Below are positions 1-8,749 of a stretch of 64,000 nucleotides of DNA, one piece after another. This DNA is from Actinophytocola sp036555685 (lineage in GTDB: Bacteria; Actinomycetota; Actinomycetes; Mycobacteriales; Pseudonocardiaceae), in the NCBI RefSeq assembly GCF_036555685.1, contig NZ_DATBKY010000299.1, positions 1 to 64,000 on the forward strand, given 5' to 3'. The position numbers were made by a program, and so were the translations under genes. The number at the start of each line of letters is the position of its first letter. The stretch's first letter is position 1. The notes beneath the pieces are model-generated. The model was not told the origin of the DNA and ran no database searches. It worked only from the letters and a program-made list of their open reading frames with translations.

Positions 1-1
1 T

Positions 2-1078
2 GGCACCGTCGACGTCAACACGGTCGACCACAACACCTTCCAGGAGCAGATCAACAGCTACCTGCAGGGCAAGCCGCAGGACACGTTCATGTGGTTCGCC
101 GGCTACCGCATGCAGTTCTTCGCCCAGCGCGGCCTGGCAACCGATATCAGCGACGTCTGGGAGAAGATCGGCGGCAACTTCTCCGAGGCCTTCAAGAAGG
201 CCTCCACCGGGCTCGACGGCAAGCAGTACTTCGTGCCGTTCTACAACTACCCGTGGGCGATCTTCTACAAGAAGAGCGTCTGGGAGAAGAACGGCTACGA
301 GCCGGCCGCGAACCTGGACGACTTCAAGGCGCTCTGCGAGCAGATCAAGAAGGACGGCATGACGCCGATCGCCTTCGGCGACAAGGACGGCTGGCCCGCG
401 ATGGGCACGTTCGACTACCTGAACATGCGCATCAACGGCTACGACTTCCACGTCCAGCTGATGGCCGGCGAGAAGTCGTGGAGCTCCAGCGAGGTCAAGA
501 CCGTCTTCGACACGTGGAAGGGTCTGCTGCCGCTGCACCAGACCGACGCGCTCGGCCGCACCTGGCAGGAGGCCGCGCAGTCGTTGCTGAAGAAGGAAAG
601 CGGGATGTACCTGCTCGGCATGTTCGTCGGCCAGCAGTTCCCCGAGGGCGCCGAGCGTGACGACCTCGACTTCTTCCCCTTCCCCGAGGTCGACTCCGCG
701 GTGGGCACCGACGCGGTCGAGGCGCCGATCGACGGCGTCATGATGGCGCCCCGCCCGCGCAACGAGGACGGCGCCAGGGAGCTGCTGCGCTACATCGGCT
801 CGGCGGAGGCGGAAGAGGCCTACATCAAGTCCGACCCGAACAACATCGCCGCGCACAACGACGCGGACACCAGCGGCTACAACGCATTGCAGAAGAAGGG
901 CGAGGAGCTGGTCAGCGGGGCCAAGTCGATCTCGCAGTTCCTCGACCGCGACACCCGCCCGGACTTCGCCTCCACCGTGATGATCCCGTCGCTGCAGGAG
1001 TTCATCCGCAACCCCAACGACATCGACGGGCTGACCAAGAAGATCGAGGATCAGAAGAACTCGATCTTCGGTGGCTGA
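2..1078 (+). CDS. sugar ABC transporter substrate-binding protein (5' partial)
   Basis: The frame is open from the window edge, so the N-terminus and any lipoprotein signal lie outside. About 358 residues are visible. They resemble family 1 extracellular sugar-binding proteins (MalE/UgpB type): an internal segment on placing the protein in a working range (FVPFYNYPWAIFYKKSVWEKNGY), a later DLDFFPFPEV segment and a C-terminal helix-rich end. It would capture an oligosaccharide outside the membrane and hand it to the two permeases that follow. The stop overlaps the next gene by 8 bp if GTG 1071 is used. The adjoining GH36 gene suggests an alpha-galactoside ligand, but the ligand is inferred only from context. 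Confidence 0.9.
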   Translation, partial: GTVDVNTVDHNTFQEQINSYLQGKPQDTFMWFAGYRMQFFAQRGLATDISDVWEKIGGNFSEAFKKASTGLDGKQYFVPFYNYPWAIFYKKSVWEKNGYEPAANLDDFKALCEQIKKDGMTPIAFGDKDGWPAMGTFDYLNMRINGYDFHVQLMAGEKSWSSSEVKTVFDTWKGLLPLHQTDALGRTWQEAAQSLLKKESGMYLLGMFVGQQFPEGAERDDLDFFPFPEVDSAVGTDAVEAPIDGVMMAPRPRNEDGARELLRYIGSAEAEEAYIKSDPNNIAAHNDADTSGYNALQKKGEELVSGAKSISQFLDRDTRPDFASTVMIPSLQEFIRNPNDIDGLTKKIEDQKNSIFGG

Positions 1079-2021
1079 CCCGATGACCGCCACGGCGGTC
1101 CGCGACCCGGGGACGGTGCGCGCACGCCGTCCCCGCAAGTCGCGTCAGGTGCGGTCGCTCACCGGCACCGACCGGCTGATCGTCGCGTTCATGGTCGTGA
1201 TCCCGACGCTCGTCGTCGTCGGGCTGGTGTGGGGACCGGCCATCGGCACGATCGTGCTGTCCTTCACGGACTGGAACGGCATCGGCAACATCAGCGACAT
1301 CAACTTCGTCGGGATGGAGAACTACCGCAACGTCACCACGAACTACCCGCCGTTCCCGCCGGCCATCCAGCACAACATCATCTGGCTGGTCGTGTTCTTC
1401 GTCGGCCCGACGCTGCTCGGCATGCTGCTCGCGGTCATGCTCGATCGCGAGCTGCGCGGCAGCCGGATCTACCAGAGCATCTTCTTCCTGCCGGTGGTGC
1501 TCTCCCTCGCGCTGGTCGGCTTCATCTGGCAGCTGATCTACTCCCGCGACCAGGGCCTGCTGAACGAGGTGCTCGGCACGCAGACCGACTGGTTCGGCGA
1601 CCCGGACATCAACCTGTGGGCGGTGCTCGTCGCGGCCGGCTGGCGGCACACCGGCTACATCATGCTGCTCTACCTCGCCGGGCTGAAGGCCGTCGATCCG
1701 GCGCTGCGCGAGGCCGCCGCGGTCGACGGGGCCGGCGAGGTGCGCACGTTCCTGCAGGTCGTGTGGCCGGTGATGCGGCCGGTGAACATCATCATCGTGG
1801 TGATCACCGTGATCGAGTCGCTGCGGGCGTTCGACATCGCCTGGGTGATCAACAAGGGCCGCAACGGCCTGGAGCTCCTCTCCACGCTGGTGACGCAGAA
1901 CGTGATCGGCGAGGCGAGCCGGGTCGGGTTCGGCTCGGCGCTCGCCACGATCATGATCGCGATCTCGACCGTGTTCATCGTGATCTACCTGATCCAGGTG
2001 ATGCGGGAGCAGAAGCGATGA
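1071..2021 (+). CDS. sugar ABC transporter permease, MalF/UgpA type
   Basis: This 316-residue protein has a basic N-terminal tail and about six hydrophobic membrane segments. The cytoplasmic EAA loop, which docks on the ATPase, is visible at about residue 214 (EAAAVDGAGEVRTFLQVVWP). Such proteins form half of the membrane channel of a carbohydrate importer. The start may be GTG 1071, overlapping the upstream stop, or ATG 1083; neither has a strong ribosome binding site, consistent with translational coupling. The stop overlaps the next ATG (ATGA). No ATP-binding gene is present nearby; actinomycetes often serve several such importers with one shared MsiK-type ATPase encoded elsewhere. Confidence 0.92.
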   Translation: MADPMTATAVRDPGTVRARRPRKSRQVRSLTGTDRLIVAFMVVIPTLVVVGLVWGPAIGTIVLSFTDWNGIGNISDINFVGMENYRNVTTNYPPFPPAIQHNIIWLVVFFVGPTLLGMLLAVMLDRELRGSRIYQSIFFLPVVLSLALVGFIWQLIYSRDQGLLNEVLGTQTDWFGDPDINLWAVLVAAGWRHTGYIMLLYLAGLKAVDPALREAAAVDGAGEVRTFLQVVWPVMRPVNIIIVVITVIESLRAFDIAWVINKGRNGLELLSTLVTQNVIGEASRVGFGSALATIMIAISTVFIVIYLIQVMREQKR

Positions 2022-2938
2022 CGACCACGCAAACCGTGCGCACGCACGCGGCCACCACGCGGCGGCCACCGGTGCACAGGAAGCAGAAGATGCGCCCGGC
2101 GCGGGTCGTGCTGGTCGTGTTCCTGACGGTCATGGCCGTGGGGTGGATCTTCCCGATCCTCTGGGCCGTCTACAACTCGCTGCGCGACTTCGACTACACC
2201 TCGCTGCACGGCTACTTCTCGGTCGGCGGCTTCACGCTGGACAACTACAAGAACGCCTGGGAGCAGGGCGACTTCGGCCAGACGTTCACCAACACCGCGA
2301 TCATCGTGATCCCGTCGGTGATCATCACGCTGCTGCTCGCGTCGTCGGTCGCGTTCGTGCTGGCACGCTTCAGCTTCGCGCTCAACCTGACCCTGCTCGC
2401 GCTGTTCACCGCGGCGAACCTGCTGCCGCAGCAGGCGCTGCTGGTGCCGCTGTTCCGGCTGTTCCTCAACATCGAGGTGCCGTTCTGGTTCAGCGACTCC
2501 GGCACGCTCTACGACACGTACTACGCGGTCATCGCGGTGAACATCGCGTTCCAGACCGGCTTCTGCACGTTCGTGCTGAGCAACTACATGAAGACGCTGC
2601 CGCGCGAGCTGTACGAGTCGGCGCAGGTGGACGGTGCCGGCGTGCTGCGCCAGTACTGGCAGATCGTGCTGCCGCTGTGCCGCCCGGCGCTCGCCGCGCT
2701 GTCGGTGCTGCAGGTCACCTGGATCTACAACGACTTCTTCTGGGCCGTCGCATTCATGCGGACCGGCGCCAAGCTGCCCGTGACGAGCTCGCTGCAGAAC
2801 CTGCGGGGCCAGTTCTTCACCGACTACAACCTGCTGTCCGCGGGCTCGGTGATCGTCGCGATCCCCACGCTGGTGATCTTCTTCGTGCTGCAGCGGCACC
2901 TGCGCGCCGGCCTGACCCTGGGAGCCACCAAGGGATGA
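2018..2938 (+). CDS. sugar ABC transporter permease, MalG/UgpE type
   Basis: The second channel subunit has 306 residues. A polar basic N-terminus (rich in T, R and K) precedes about six membrane segments. The EAA loop starts at about residue 200 (ESAQVDGAGVLRQYWQIVLP). The start ATG 2018 overlaps the upstream TGA and the stop overlaps the start of the alpha-galactosidase gene, so binding protein, both permeases and hydrolase form one coupled operon. It should pair with the preceding MalF-type subunit to import the sugar recognised by the binding protein. Confidence 0.92.
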   Translation: MTTTQTVRTHAATTRRPPVHRKQKMRPARVVLVVFLTVMAVGWIFPILWAVYNSLRDFDYTSLHGYFSVGGFTLDNYKNAWEQGDFGQTFTNTAIIVIPSVIITLLLASSVAFVLARFSFALNLTLLALFTAANLLPQQALLVPLFRLFLNIEVPFWFSDSGTLYDTYYAVIAVNIAFQTGFCTFVLSNYMKTLPRELYESAQVDGAGVLRQYWQIVLPLCRPALAALSVLQVTWIYNDFFWAVAFMRTGAKLPVTSSLQNLRGQFFTDYNLLSAGSVIVAIPTLVIFFVLQRHLRAGLTLGATKG

Positions 2939-5046
2939 CGCTGGTCCACCTGTCCACGGACACCGTGAGCCTGGTGCTGGACGCCCGCGGCGGCGGGCTG
3001 CCCGTGGTCGTGCACTGGGGTGCGCCGCTGCGCGAACAGTCCGAGGAGGACCTGCTGGCGCTGGCCGACGCGACCGTGTCGCCGAGCGCGGTCAGCACGC
3101 CCGACGGGCCGGTGCCGGTGGCGCTGCTGCCCGAGGCGGTCCGCGGCTACCAGGGCCGGCCGGGCCTGCGCGGCAGCCGTGCGGGCCGGGCGTGGGTCAC
3201 GTCGTTCCGGGTGTCGGACGTCCACGCCGGCCGGTCGTCGGTGCGCGTCGAGGCCGAGGACCCGGACGCGTTGCTGTACCTGGAGATCACCGTCGAGCTC
3301 GCGCCGTCCGGCCTGCTGCGGCTGCGCTCGCGGGTCACCAACGACGGCGCCGAACCGTACACTGTGGACGGTCTGGAGGCGGCGCTGCCGGTGCCCGCGC
3401 AGGCCACCGAGCTGCTCGACCTGACCGGCCACTGGGCACGCGAGCGGCACCCGCAGCGGCGGCCGTTCGACATCGGCACCTGGTCGCGGGAGAGCCGCCG
3501 CGGGCGGACCGGGCACGACGCGACCATGGCGCTCATGGCCGGCACGGCCGGGTTCGGCTTCCGGCACGGCGAGGTCTGGGGCGTGCACGTGGCCTGGAGC
3601 GGCAACCACGTGACCTACGCCGAGCGGATGCTCGAGGGCACCGCCACGCTTGGCGGCGGTGAGCTGTTGTCCTCCGGTGAGGTGACGCTCGAGCCGGGCG
3701 CGGAGTACGCGTCGCCGTGGCTGTACGCGGCCTACAGCGGGCGCGGCATCGACGGGCTCTCCGCCGCGTTCCACGAGTTCATGCGCGCCCGGACCGGGCA
3801 TCCGGTGCGGCCGCGGCCGGTCGTGCTGAACACCTGGGAGGCCGTCTACTTCGACCACGACCTGGACCGGCTGCGCTCGCTCGCGGACGTGGCCGCCCGG
3901 ATCGGCGTGGAGCGGTTCGTCCTCGACGACGGCTGGTTCGCCCACCGCCGCGACGACACGGCCGGCCTCGGCGACTGGTACGTCGACGAGACCGTGTGGC
4001 CGCGCGGGCTCCGGCCGCTGATCGACCACGTGACCGGGCTCGGCATGCGGTTCGGCATCTGGGTCGAGCCGGAGATGATCAACGAGGACTCCGACCTGTA
4101 CCGCGCGCACCCGGACTGGGTGCTCGGACCGGGCGCCGGCGTGCTGCCGCCGCGGGCGCGCCACCAGCAGGTGCTGGACCTGAACGTGCCGGCGGCGTAC
4201 GCGTACATCCTCGAGCGGCTCGACGAGCTGCTGGCCGGCAACGACGTCTCGTTCCTCAAGTGGGACCACAACCGGGACCTCGTCGCGGCCGGCCACGACG
4301 GGCGCCCAGGCGTGCACGGCCAGACGCTCGCGGTGTACCGGCTGCTCGACGAGCTGCGCGCGCGGCACCCCGGCGTGGAGATCGAGAGCTGCTCGTCCGG
4401 CGGCGCCCGGGTCGACCTGGAGATCCTGGCTCGCACGGACCGCGTGTGGGCGAGCGACTCCAACGACGCCCTGGAGCGGCAGACGATCCAGCGCTGGACC
4501 GCGCTGCTGCTGCCGCTCGAGCTGGTCGGCGCGCACGTCGGCCCGCCGACCGTGCACTCGTCGGGCCGCACGCAGGGGCTGCCGTTCCGCTTCGCGACCG
4601 CGCTGTTCGGGCACTTCGGCATCGAGTGGGACATCGCGTCGGCCTCGCCCGGGGAGCTGGCGGCCCTGGCCGCCGGAATCGAGTTCTACCGGGAGAAGCG
4701 CGACCTGCTGCACGCGGGCGAGCTGGTCCGGGCCGACCATCCCGACCCCGCCGCGTACGTGCACGGCGTGGTCGCGCGGGACGCCTCGGCCGGTCTGTTC
4801 GCCTACGTCCAGCTGACGACGTCGGCGCGCGGCGTGCCGGCCCCGATGCGCCTGCCCGGCCTGGACCCGGAGCGCCGCTACCGGGTCGACGTCGCCGAAC
4901 CGGCCGGCCCGCCCATGACGATCGGGCACGCTCCGGAGTGGACACCGCGCGAGCTGACCGGCCGCGTGCTCGCCGAGGTGGGCCTGCGCCCGCCGGTGCT
5001 CGCCCCGGAGCAGGCCTGGCTCGTCGAGGTCACAGCTGTGGCGTAG
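2935..5046 (+). CDS. alpha-galactosidase, glycoside hydrolase family 36
   Basis: This 703-residue cytoplasmic enzyme (no signal peptide) should release terminal alpha-linked galactose from oligosaccharides such as melibiose or raffinose. An N-terminal beta-sandwich is followed by the barrel with VLNTWEAVYFDHD and FVLDDGWFAHRRDDTAGLGDW. KWDHNR near residue 442 carries the likely nucleophile Asp444, and SDSND near residue 507 carries the likely acid/base Asp508. CSSGGARVD between them is also typical of the family. The length fits GH36. It is translationally coupled to the upstream permease (ATGA), so import and cleavage are expressed together. Its last 17 bp overlap the convergent membrane-protein gene. 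Confidence 0.93.
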   Translation: MTLVHLSTDTVSLVLDARGGGLPVVVHWGAPLREQSEEDLLALADATVSPSAVSTPDGPVPVALLPEAVRGYQGRPGLRGSRAGRAWVTSFRVSDVHAGRSSVRVEAEDPDALLYLEITVELAPSGLLRLRSRVTNDGAEPYTVDGLEAALPVPAQATELLDLTGHWARERHPQRRPFDIGTWSRESRRGRTGHDATMALMAGTAGFGFRHGEVWGVHVAWSGNHVTYAERMLEGTATLGGGELLSSGEVTLEPGAEYASPWLYAAYSGRGIDGLSAAFHEFMRARTGHPVRPRPVVLNTWEAVYFDHDLDRLRSLADVAARIGVERFVLDDGWFAHRRDDTAGLGDWYVDETVWPRGLRPLIDHVTGLGMRFGIWVEPEMINEDSDLYRAHPDWVLGPGAGVLPPRARHQQVLDLNVPAAYAYILERLDELLAGNDVSFLKWDHNRDLVAAGHDGRPGVHGQTLAVYRLLDELRARHPGVEIESCSSGGARVDLEILARTDRVWASDSNDALERQTIQRWTALLLPLELVGAHVGPPTVHSSGRTQGLPFRFATALFGHFGIEWDIASASPGELAALAAGIEFYREKRDLLHAGELVRADHPDPAAYVHGVVARDASAGLFAYVQLTTSARGVPAPMRLPGLDPERRYRVDVAEPAGPPMTIGHAPEWTPRELTGRVLAEVGLRPPVLAPEQAWLVEVTAVA

Positions 5047-6127
5047 CCGCCGGGCTCGGGTGCACCAGCTTGGTCCAGTCGCGCCCGTGCTGCCATGCCT
5101 GCCGGATCGTGAAGGCGGCCGCGAGCGTGGCGACGACCCAGCCCGTGACGCCCTGCGGCAGTGCCGAACGGCCGTCCGGCGCGGTGAGGTAGCCGTACAC
5201 GAAGCTGCCCGCGAGGAACAGGAAGCCCATCCACGGCTGCGAGCCCCGGTCCATGATGTTCAGCAGTGTGGCCGACCCGATCAGCACGCCGACGAGCGCG
5301 ACGATCCCGCCCGCGGTCTCCTGGCCGGCCTGGTCGAGCGCGAACCCGGCGAGCACGATGCCGATGGCCGCGATCGACGTCGGCTGCCGCAGCGCGTCGA
5401 ACGCCGAGCGCCGCGTCGACCAGTTCACCAGCAGGAAAACCAGGAGGACGAAGCTGATGATCGCCGGCCCGGCCAGGACGCCGAAGACCCCGGTCGCGAG
5501 CTCCTCCCCGCTCGGCCGGTCGTCGTCGGACAGCAGGCGGGGCACGATCGCGCCCGCGAAGAGCGAGGCGTCGATCAGCATGCCCGTCAGCCACATCTTC
5601 GTGACCTTCACCGGCTGCGGCGGCCCCGGCTCGGTGACGATCGCGATCCCCGCCTGCCGCAGCACCGGGAACTCGTGGCGCTTGCGGAAGCTCCACGAGT
5701 AGTAGCCGGCCGAGGCGAGCACCGCGAGCCCGGCGAACAGGAACAGGATCGGCAGCGGGTAGCCGGCGAGGTTCTGGAGGTACCTGTCCGGAGTCGGCTT
5801 GCCGACGTTGGTGGCGATGAACCAGGTGCCGACCGCGTACCCGAAGGCGGTGCCGGCCAGCACCCAGGCGACGAGCGTGAACGCGAACGTCGGCGAGGCG
5901 CCGGCGCGGCGGCGCTGGATCGACGTCCGGAGGTAGCGGCCGGACACCGCCTTGCGCAGCGTGCGCGCGATCAGGATCCCGGCGACCGCTGCCGCGCCCA
6001 CGGCCAGCACGGGCGTCCAGTCCACGTCCGCGCGCCGGTGCACCTCCCGCCCCACGAGCACGGTGGCCGGCGCGACGCACAAGATCATCGCGAACACACC
6101 GAAGAGCCAGCTGACCCGACGCATCAC
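5030..6127 (-). CDS. polytopic membrane protein of unknown function
   Basis: A 365-residue protein with roughly nine hydrophobic stretches, the first at residues 6-26. Between segments there are basic loops (RTLRKAVSGRYLRTSIQRRR) and a short acidic loop (SDDDRPSGEE). No enzymatic motif, nucleotide-binding loop or transporter signature was recognised. It has no obvious operon partner: its 3' end runs 17 bp into the end of the convergent alpha-galactosidase gene, and upstream lies a 124-bp gap before the divergent GNAT gene. The even hydrophobicity and codon usage indicate a real gene; the function is unknown. Confidence 0.75.
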   Translation of the reverse strand: MMRRVSWLFGVFAMILCVAPATVLVGREVHRRADVDWTPVLAVGAAAVAGILIARTLRKAVSGRYLRTSIQRRRAGASPTFAFTLVAWVLAGTAFGYAVGTWFIATNVGKPTPDRYLQNLAGYPLPILFLFAGLAVLASAGYYSWSFRKRHEFPVLRQAGIAIVTEPGPPQPVKVTKMWLTGMLIDASLFAGAIVPRLLSDDDRPSGEELATGVFGVLAGPAIISFVLLVFLLVNWSTRRSAFDALRQPTSIAAIGIVLAGFALDQAGQETAGGIVALVGVLIGSATLLNIMDRGSQPWMGFLFLAGSFVYGYLTAPDGRSALPQGVTGWVVATLAAAFTIRQAWQHGRDWTKLVHPSPAATPQL

Positions 6128-6251
6128 GCCCCCAGAGCGGATCGGAGTTCCCCAGTCACTCTCCGGGCATCATAATGACGGGTCGCCCAACGCCTGCGTG
6201 GCTCCGGTTCGTGGTCCCGTGGACCGCCGGGTCCGGGCGTGATCGATAATC

Positions 6252-6857
6252 GTGCCCGTGGGACCGAGGATCCGAGCGTTCCGGCCCGGCGAGGAGCGGG
6301 CGCTCTACGAGATCTGCCTGCGCACGGGCGCGAGCGGCGAGGACGCGTCCACGATGTACCGCGACCCGAACCTGCTGGGCGAGATCTACGTGGGCCCCTA
6401 CCTGCACCTCGCCCCGGCACTGGCCCTGGTGGGGGAGGACGAGGCCGGCGTCGCGGGCTACGTGCTCGGCGTGCCGGACACCCGTGCGTTCGAGCAGGCG
6501 TGCGAGCGCGAGTGGTGGCCCGCGATCCGGTCCCGCTACCCGCTGGGCGTGCACCCGCCGAACTCTCCGGACGACCGCCTGATCCGGATGATCCACGATC
6601 CGCCCGAGGCGAGCGCGGACGTCGTCGAGCGCTACCCGGCGCACCTGCACATCGACCTGCTGCCGCGCCTGCAGGGCCGCGGCTACGGCCGCCTGCTCCT
6701 GGAGGCCCTGTTCGACGGGCTGCGCGGGTTCGGCGCGCCGGCCGTCCACCTGGGCGTGGGCCTGGCGAACCAGCGGGCGATCGGGTTCTACGAGCGGATG
6801 GGCTTCACGGTCGTCCACCGCTACGCCGACTCCCAGGTCATGGCCCGGCCGCTCTGA
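6252..6857 (+). CDS. GNAT family N-acetyltransferase
   Basis: A 201-residue single-domain protein with the GNAT fold. Motif A is visible as LHIDLLPRLQGRGYGRLLLEALFDGL, with the R/Q-x-x-G-x-G/A acetyl-CoA loop (QGRGYG), followed by motif B (LGVGLANQRAIGFYERMGFTVVHR). It should transfer an acetyl group from acetyl-CoA to an amine; the acceptor cannot be told from sequence. The start is GTG 6252, with GTG 6258 as an alternative. It is monocistronic and convergent with the acyl-CoA operon, separated by almost no spacer from the end of that operon. Confidence 0.88.
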   Translation: MPVGPRIRAFRPGEERALYEICLRTGASGEDASTMYRDPNLLGEIYVGPYLHLAPALALVGEDEAGVAGYVLGVPDTRAFEQACEREWWPAIRSRYPLGVHPPNSPDDRLIRMIHDPPEASADVVERYPAHLHIDLLPRLQGRGYGRLLLEALFDGLRGFGAPAVHLGVGLANQRAIGFYERMGFTVVHRYADSQVMARPL

Positions 6858-7802
6858 CTAGAGCCCCAGCTGCCGCGCCAGCGCCTCCGTGTGCTCGTCC
6901 GCGTCCCCGAACGCCAGCGCGCTCGCGATCGCGTGCCTGGTGTGGAAGTGCAGGTCGTGCTCGGCGGTGAAGCCGATCGCGCCGTGGATCTGGTGGCCGA
7001 GCGAGCACACGCGCTGGTACGCCTCGCTCACCCACGACTTCGCGACCGCCACCTCGACGGCCGCGTCCAGGCCGCGGGAGAGCCGCCAGATCGCCTCGTA
7101 GGCGATGAACCGCGAGCCCAGCACGTCGATGGCCATGTTCGCGCAGTGGTGCTGCACCGCCTGGAACGCGCCGATCGGCCGGCCGAACTGCTCCCGTTGC
7201 GTGGCATACGAAACGGACTCGTCCAGCACCGCCTGCGCCCCGCCCACCATCTCCGCGCACGTCGCCGCCGCGCCGTACGCGCGCACCAGCGACGGCGCGA
7301 CGTGGACCGGTTCGCCCTGCCCGGCGAACCGGACCCGGTACTTCGGGTCCAGGCCGATCACGTCCTGGCGCACGATCTCGGCGGCCGACTCCACGACCGA
7401 CACCGAGTCCCCGGCCGCCACGACGAACCCGTCCGCGGCCTCCGCGTACGGAACCAGCTCGGCCACACCGTCCACTGTGGACGCGAACGTGTACACCCGG
7501 CCCGCGGCGATCTCCGGTCGCAGCGACTCGACGGCCATGCCGCACACCAGCGACGCCGTGAACGGCGACGGCACCGCGAACCGGCCGAACTCCCCGGCCA
7601 GCAGGCACGCCTCGAGAAACCCCATCGACTCGTCGAAGGCGACGCCGGTCCAGCCGAGGTCGACGACCTCCTTCCACGTCGCCGTCGAGTAGCCGGCCGG
7701 GTCACCCGCGACGGCCCGGGCCGAGGCGCCCGCGTGCGCGGACAGGAACTCCCGCGCCGTGCGCTGGATCAGCTCCTGGTCCTCGGTGAGCGTCAGGTCC
7801 AT
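6858..7802 (-). CDS. short acyl-CoA dehydrogenase, possible beta subunit
   Basis: A 314-residue member of the acyl-CoA dehydrogenase superfamily, shorter than the usual 380-410. The N-terminal helical domain (LTEDQELIQRTAREFL) and the C-terminal helical domain (YATQREQFGRPIGAFQAVQHHCANMAID and HQIHGAIGFTAEHDLHFHTRHA) are clear, while the middle beta domain is reduced. In actinobacteria such short members often pair with a full-length one as alpha2beta2 FadE enzymes (for example ChsE1-ChsE2 of cholesterol side-chain oxidation); that pairing here, with the 9521-10759 product, is an inference. The start ATG overlaps the stop of the VOC gene (TGATG). A TCCACTGTGGA word lies within the gene at 7471-7481. 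Confidence 0.88.
   Translation of the reverse strand: MDLTLTEDQELIQRTAREFLSAHAGASARAVAGDPAGYSTATWKEVVDLGWTGVAFDESMGFLEACLLAGEFGRFAVPSPFTASLVCGMAVESLRPEIAAGRVYTFASTVDGVAELVPYAEAADGFVVAAGDSVSVVESAAEIVRQDVIGLDPKYRVRFAGQGEPVHVAPSLVRAYGAAATCAEMVGGAQAVLDESVSYATQREQFGRPIGAFQAVQHHCANMAIDVLGSRFIAYEAIWRLSRGLDAAVEVAVAKSWVSEAYQRVCSLGHQIHGAIGFTAEHDLHFHTRHAIASALAFGDADEHTEALARQLGL
7471..7481. repeat. TCCACWGTGGA word, copy 1
   Basis: TCCACTGTGGA within the short acyl-CoA dehydrogenase gene, read as the rare-codon run TCC ACA GTG GAC. Confidence 0.6.
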
Positions 7803-8740
7803 CAGCGCGACACCGGCGGGATCTTGTCCGACCGCACCCACACGCCCGGCCGCTCCTCCCAGAACAGCTGCACCAGCACGCCGCCGGTCTGCTTCGGGTG
7901 GATGAACGTGTGCTTCCACGCCGCCCCGTCGGTCACGCCCTCCTCGTCGTCGAACGTGTTCATGCCGTGGTGCTCGCACGCGGCGAGCGCGGCGTCCCAG
8001 TCGGCGACCTGGAACGTGACGTGGTGTGCGGCGGCGCCGTTGCGGGAGAAGAACTTCTCGATGAAGGAGTCCTCGCCGCGCGGCATGATGACTTCCCAGC
8101 AGATGCTCGAGCCCGGCACGTTCAGCACCAGGTCGGCCATGTCCGGGTGCTCGTCGTCCGGCGTGCGCCACACCTGGACGAAGCCGGCGAGGTCGCCGTA
8201 CCAGCGGGCGAGCTCGTCGCGGTCGAGGAACGCCTGGCAGATGTGGTCGAGCGCCACCACACCGAGCGTCGGACCGTCCACTGCGGACGGCTGGACCGCC
8301 GTCGGCGCGTCGTCGCCGGCCATCGCCAGCGTGCCCGGCCCCCGCATGCGGAACAGCACGCCCGGCCCGTGCTCCGGCGGCGACAGCGACGCCTCGGCCC
8401 ACTTGCCCGCCTCGCCGTCGGTCAGCTTGATGCCTCGCGTCTCCAACTCCGCGATCGTCGCGTCGAGGTCGGGCACCTCGACGCCGACGTGGTGCAGGCC
8501 CGGCCGGCCGTTGTGCTCGTCCAGCCACCTCTGCAGCGGCGAGGACTCGTCGGTGGGGGAGAGCACCAGCCAGGCGTGCCCCCAGCTGCCCGGGATCTCC
8601 ATCCGCACGCCGCGGGTGCCGGCGGCGGCGTTGTCCCAGCGGGAGACCGCGCGGAACCCGAACACCTTCGCCAGCAACGAGACCTGCGCGTCGAGGTCTG
8701 GCACCAGCTGGGCGACGTGGTCGATTCGATAGATACGCAT
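7802..8740 (-). CDS. VOC (glyoxalase/dioxygenase-fold) protein with two domains
   Basis: This 312-residue protein has two vicinal-oxygen-chelate modules. The first begins YRIDHVAQLVPDLD and continues GLHHVGVEVPDLDATIAELE; the second begins ALDHICQAFLDRDELARWYGDLAGF and continues AAHHVTFQVADWDAALAACE. Both contain His and Glu residues in the metal-ligand positions of the fold. Methylmalonyl-CoA epimerase and 4-hydroxyphenylpyruvate dioxygenase relatives share this arrangement. Embedded in an acyl-CoA oxidation operon, it may epimerise, isomerise or open a CoA-linked intermediate; the reaction is not determinable here. It lies 9 bp downstream of the enoyl-CoA hydratase gene and overlaps the next gene. 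Confidence 0.85.
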   Translation of the reverse strand: MRIYRIDHVAQLVPDLDAQVSLLAKVFGFRAVSRWDNAAAGTRGVRMEIPGSWGHAWLVLSPTDESSPLQRWLDEHNGRPGLHHVGVEVPDLDATIAELETRGIKLTDGEAGKWAEASLSPPEHGPGVLFRMRGPGTLAMAGDDAPTAVQPSAVDGPTLGVVALDHICQAFLDRDELARWYGDLAGFVQVWRTPDDEHPDMADLVLNVPGSSICWEVIMPRGEDSFIEKFFSRNGAAAHHVTFQVADWDAALAACEHHGMNTFDDEEGVTDGAAWKHTFIHPKQTGGVLVQLFWEERPGVWVRSDKIPPVSR

Positions 8741-8749
8741 GTCTGCCTC

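Noticed and set aside
2824..4929. Long minus-strand frame opposite the alpha-galactosidase gene
   Set aside because: It is a shadow of high-GC codon use; composition is Arg/Pro/Ala/Gly/His-rich without any domain, while the plus strand has a full GH36 enzyme.
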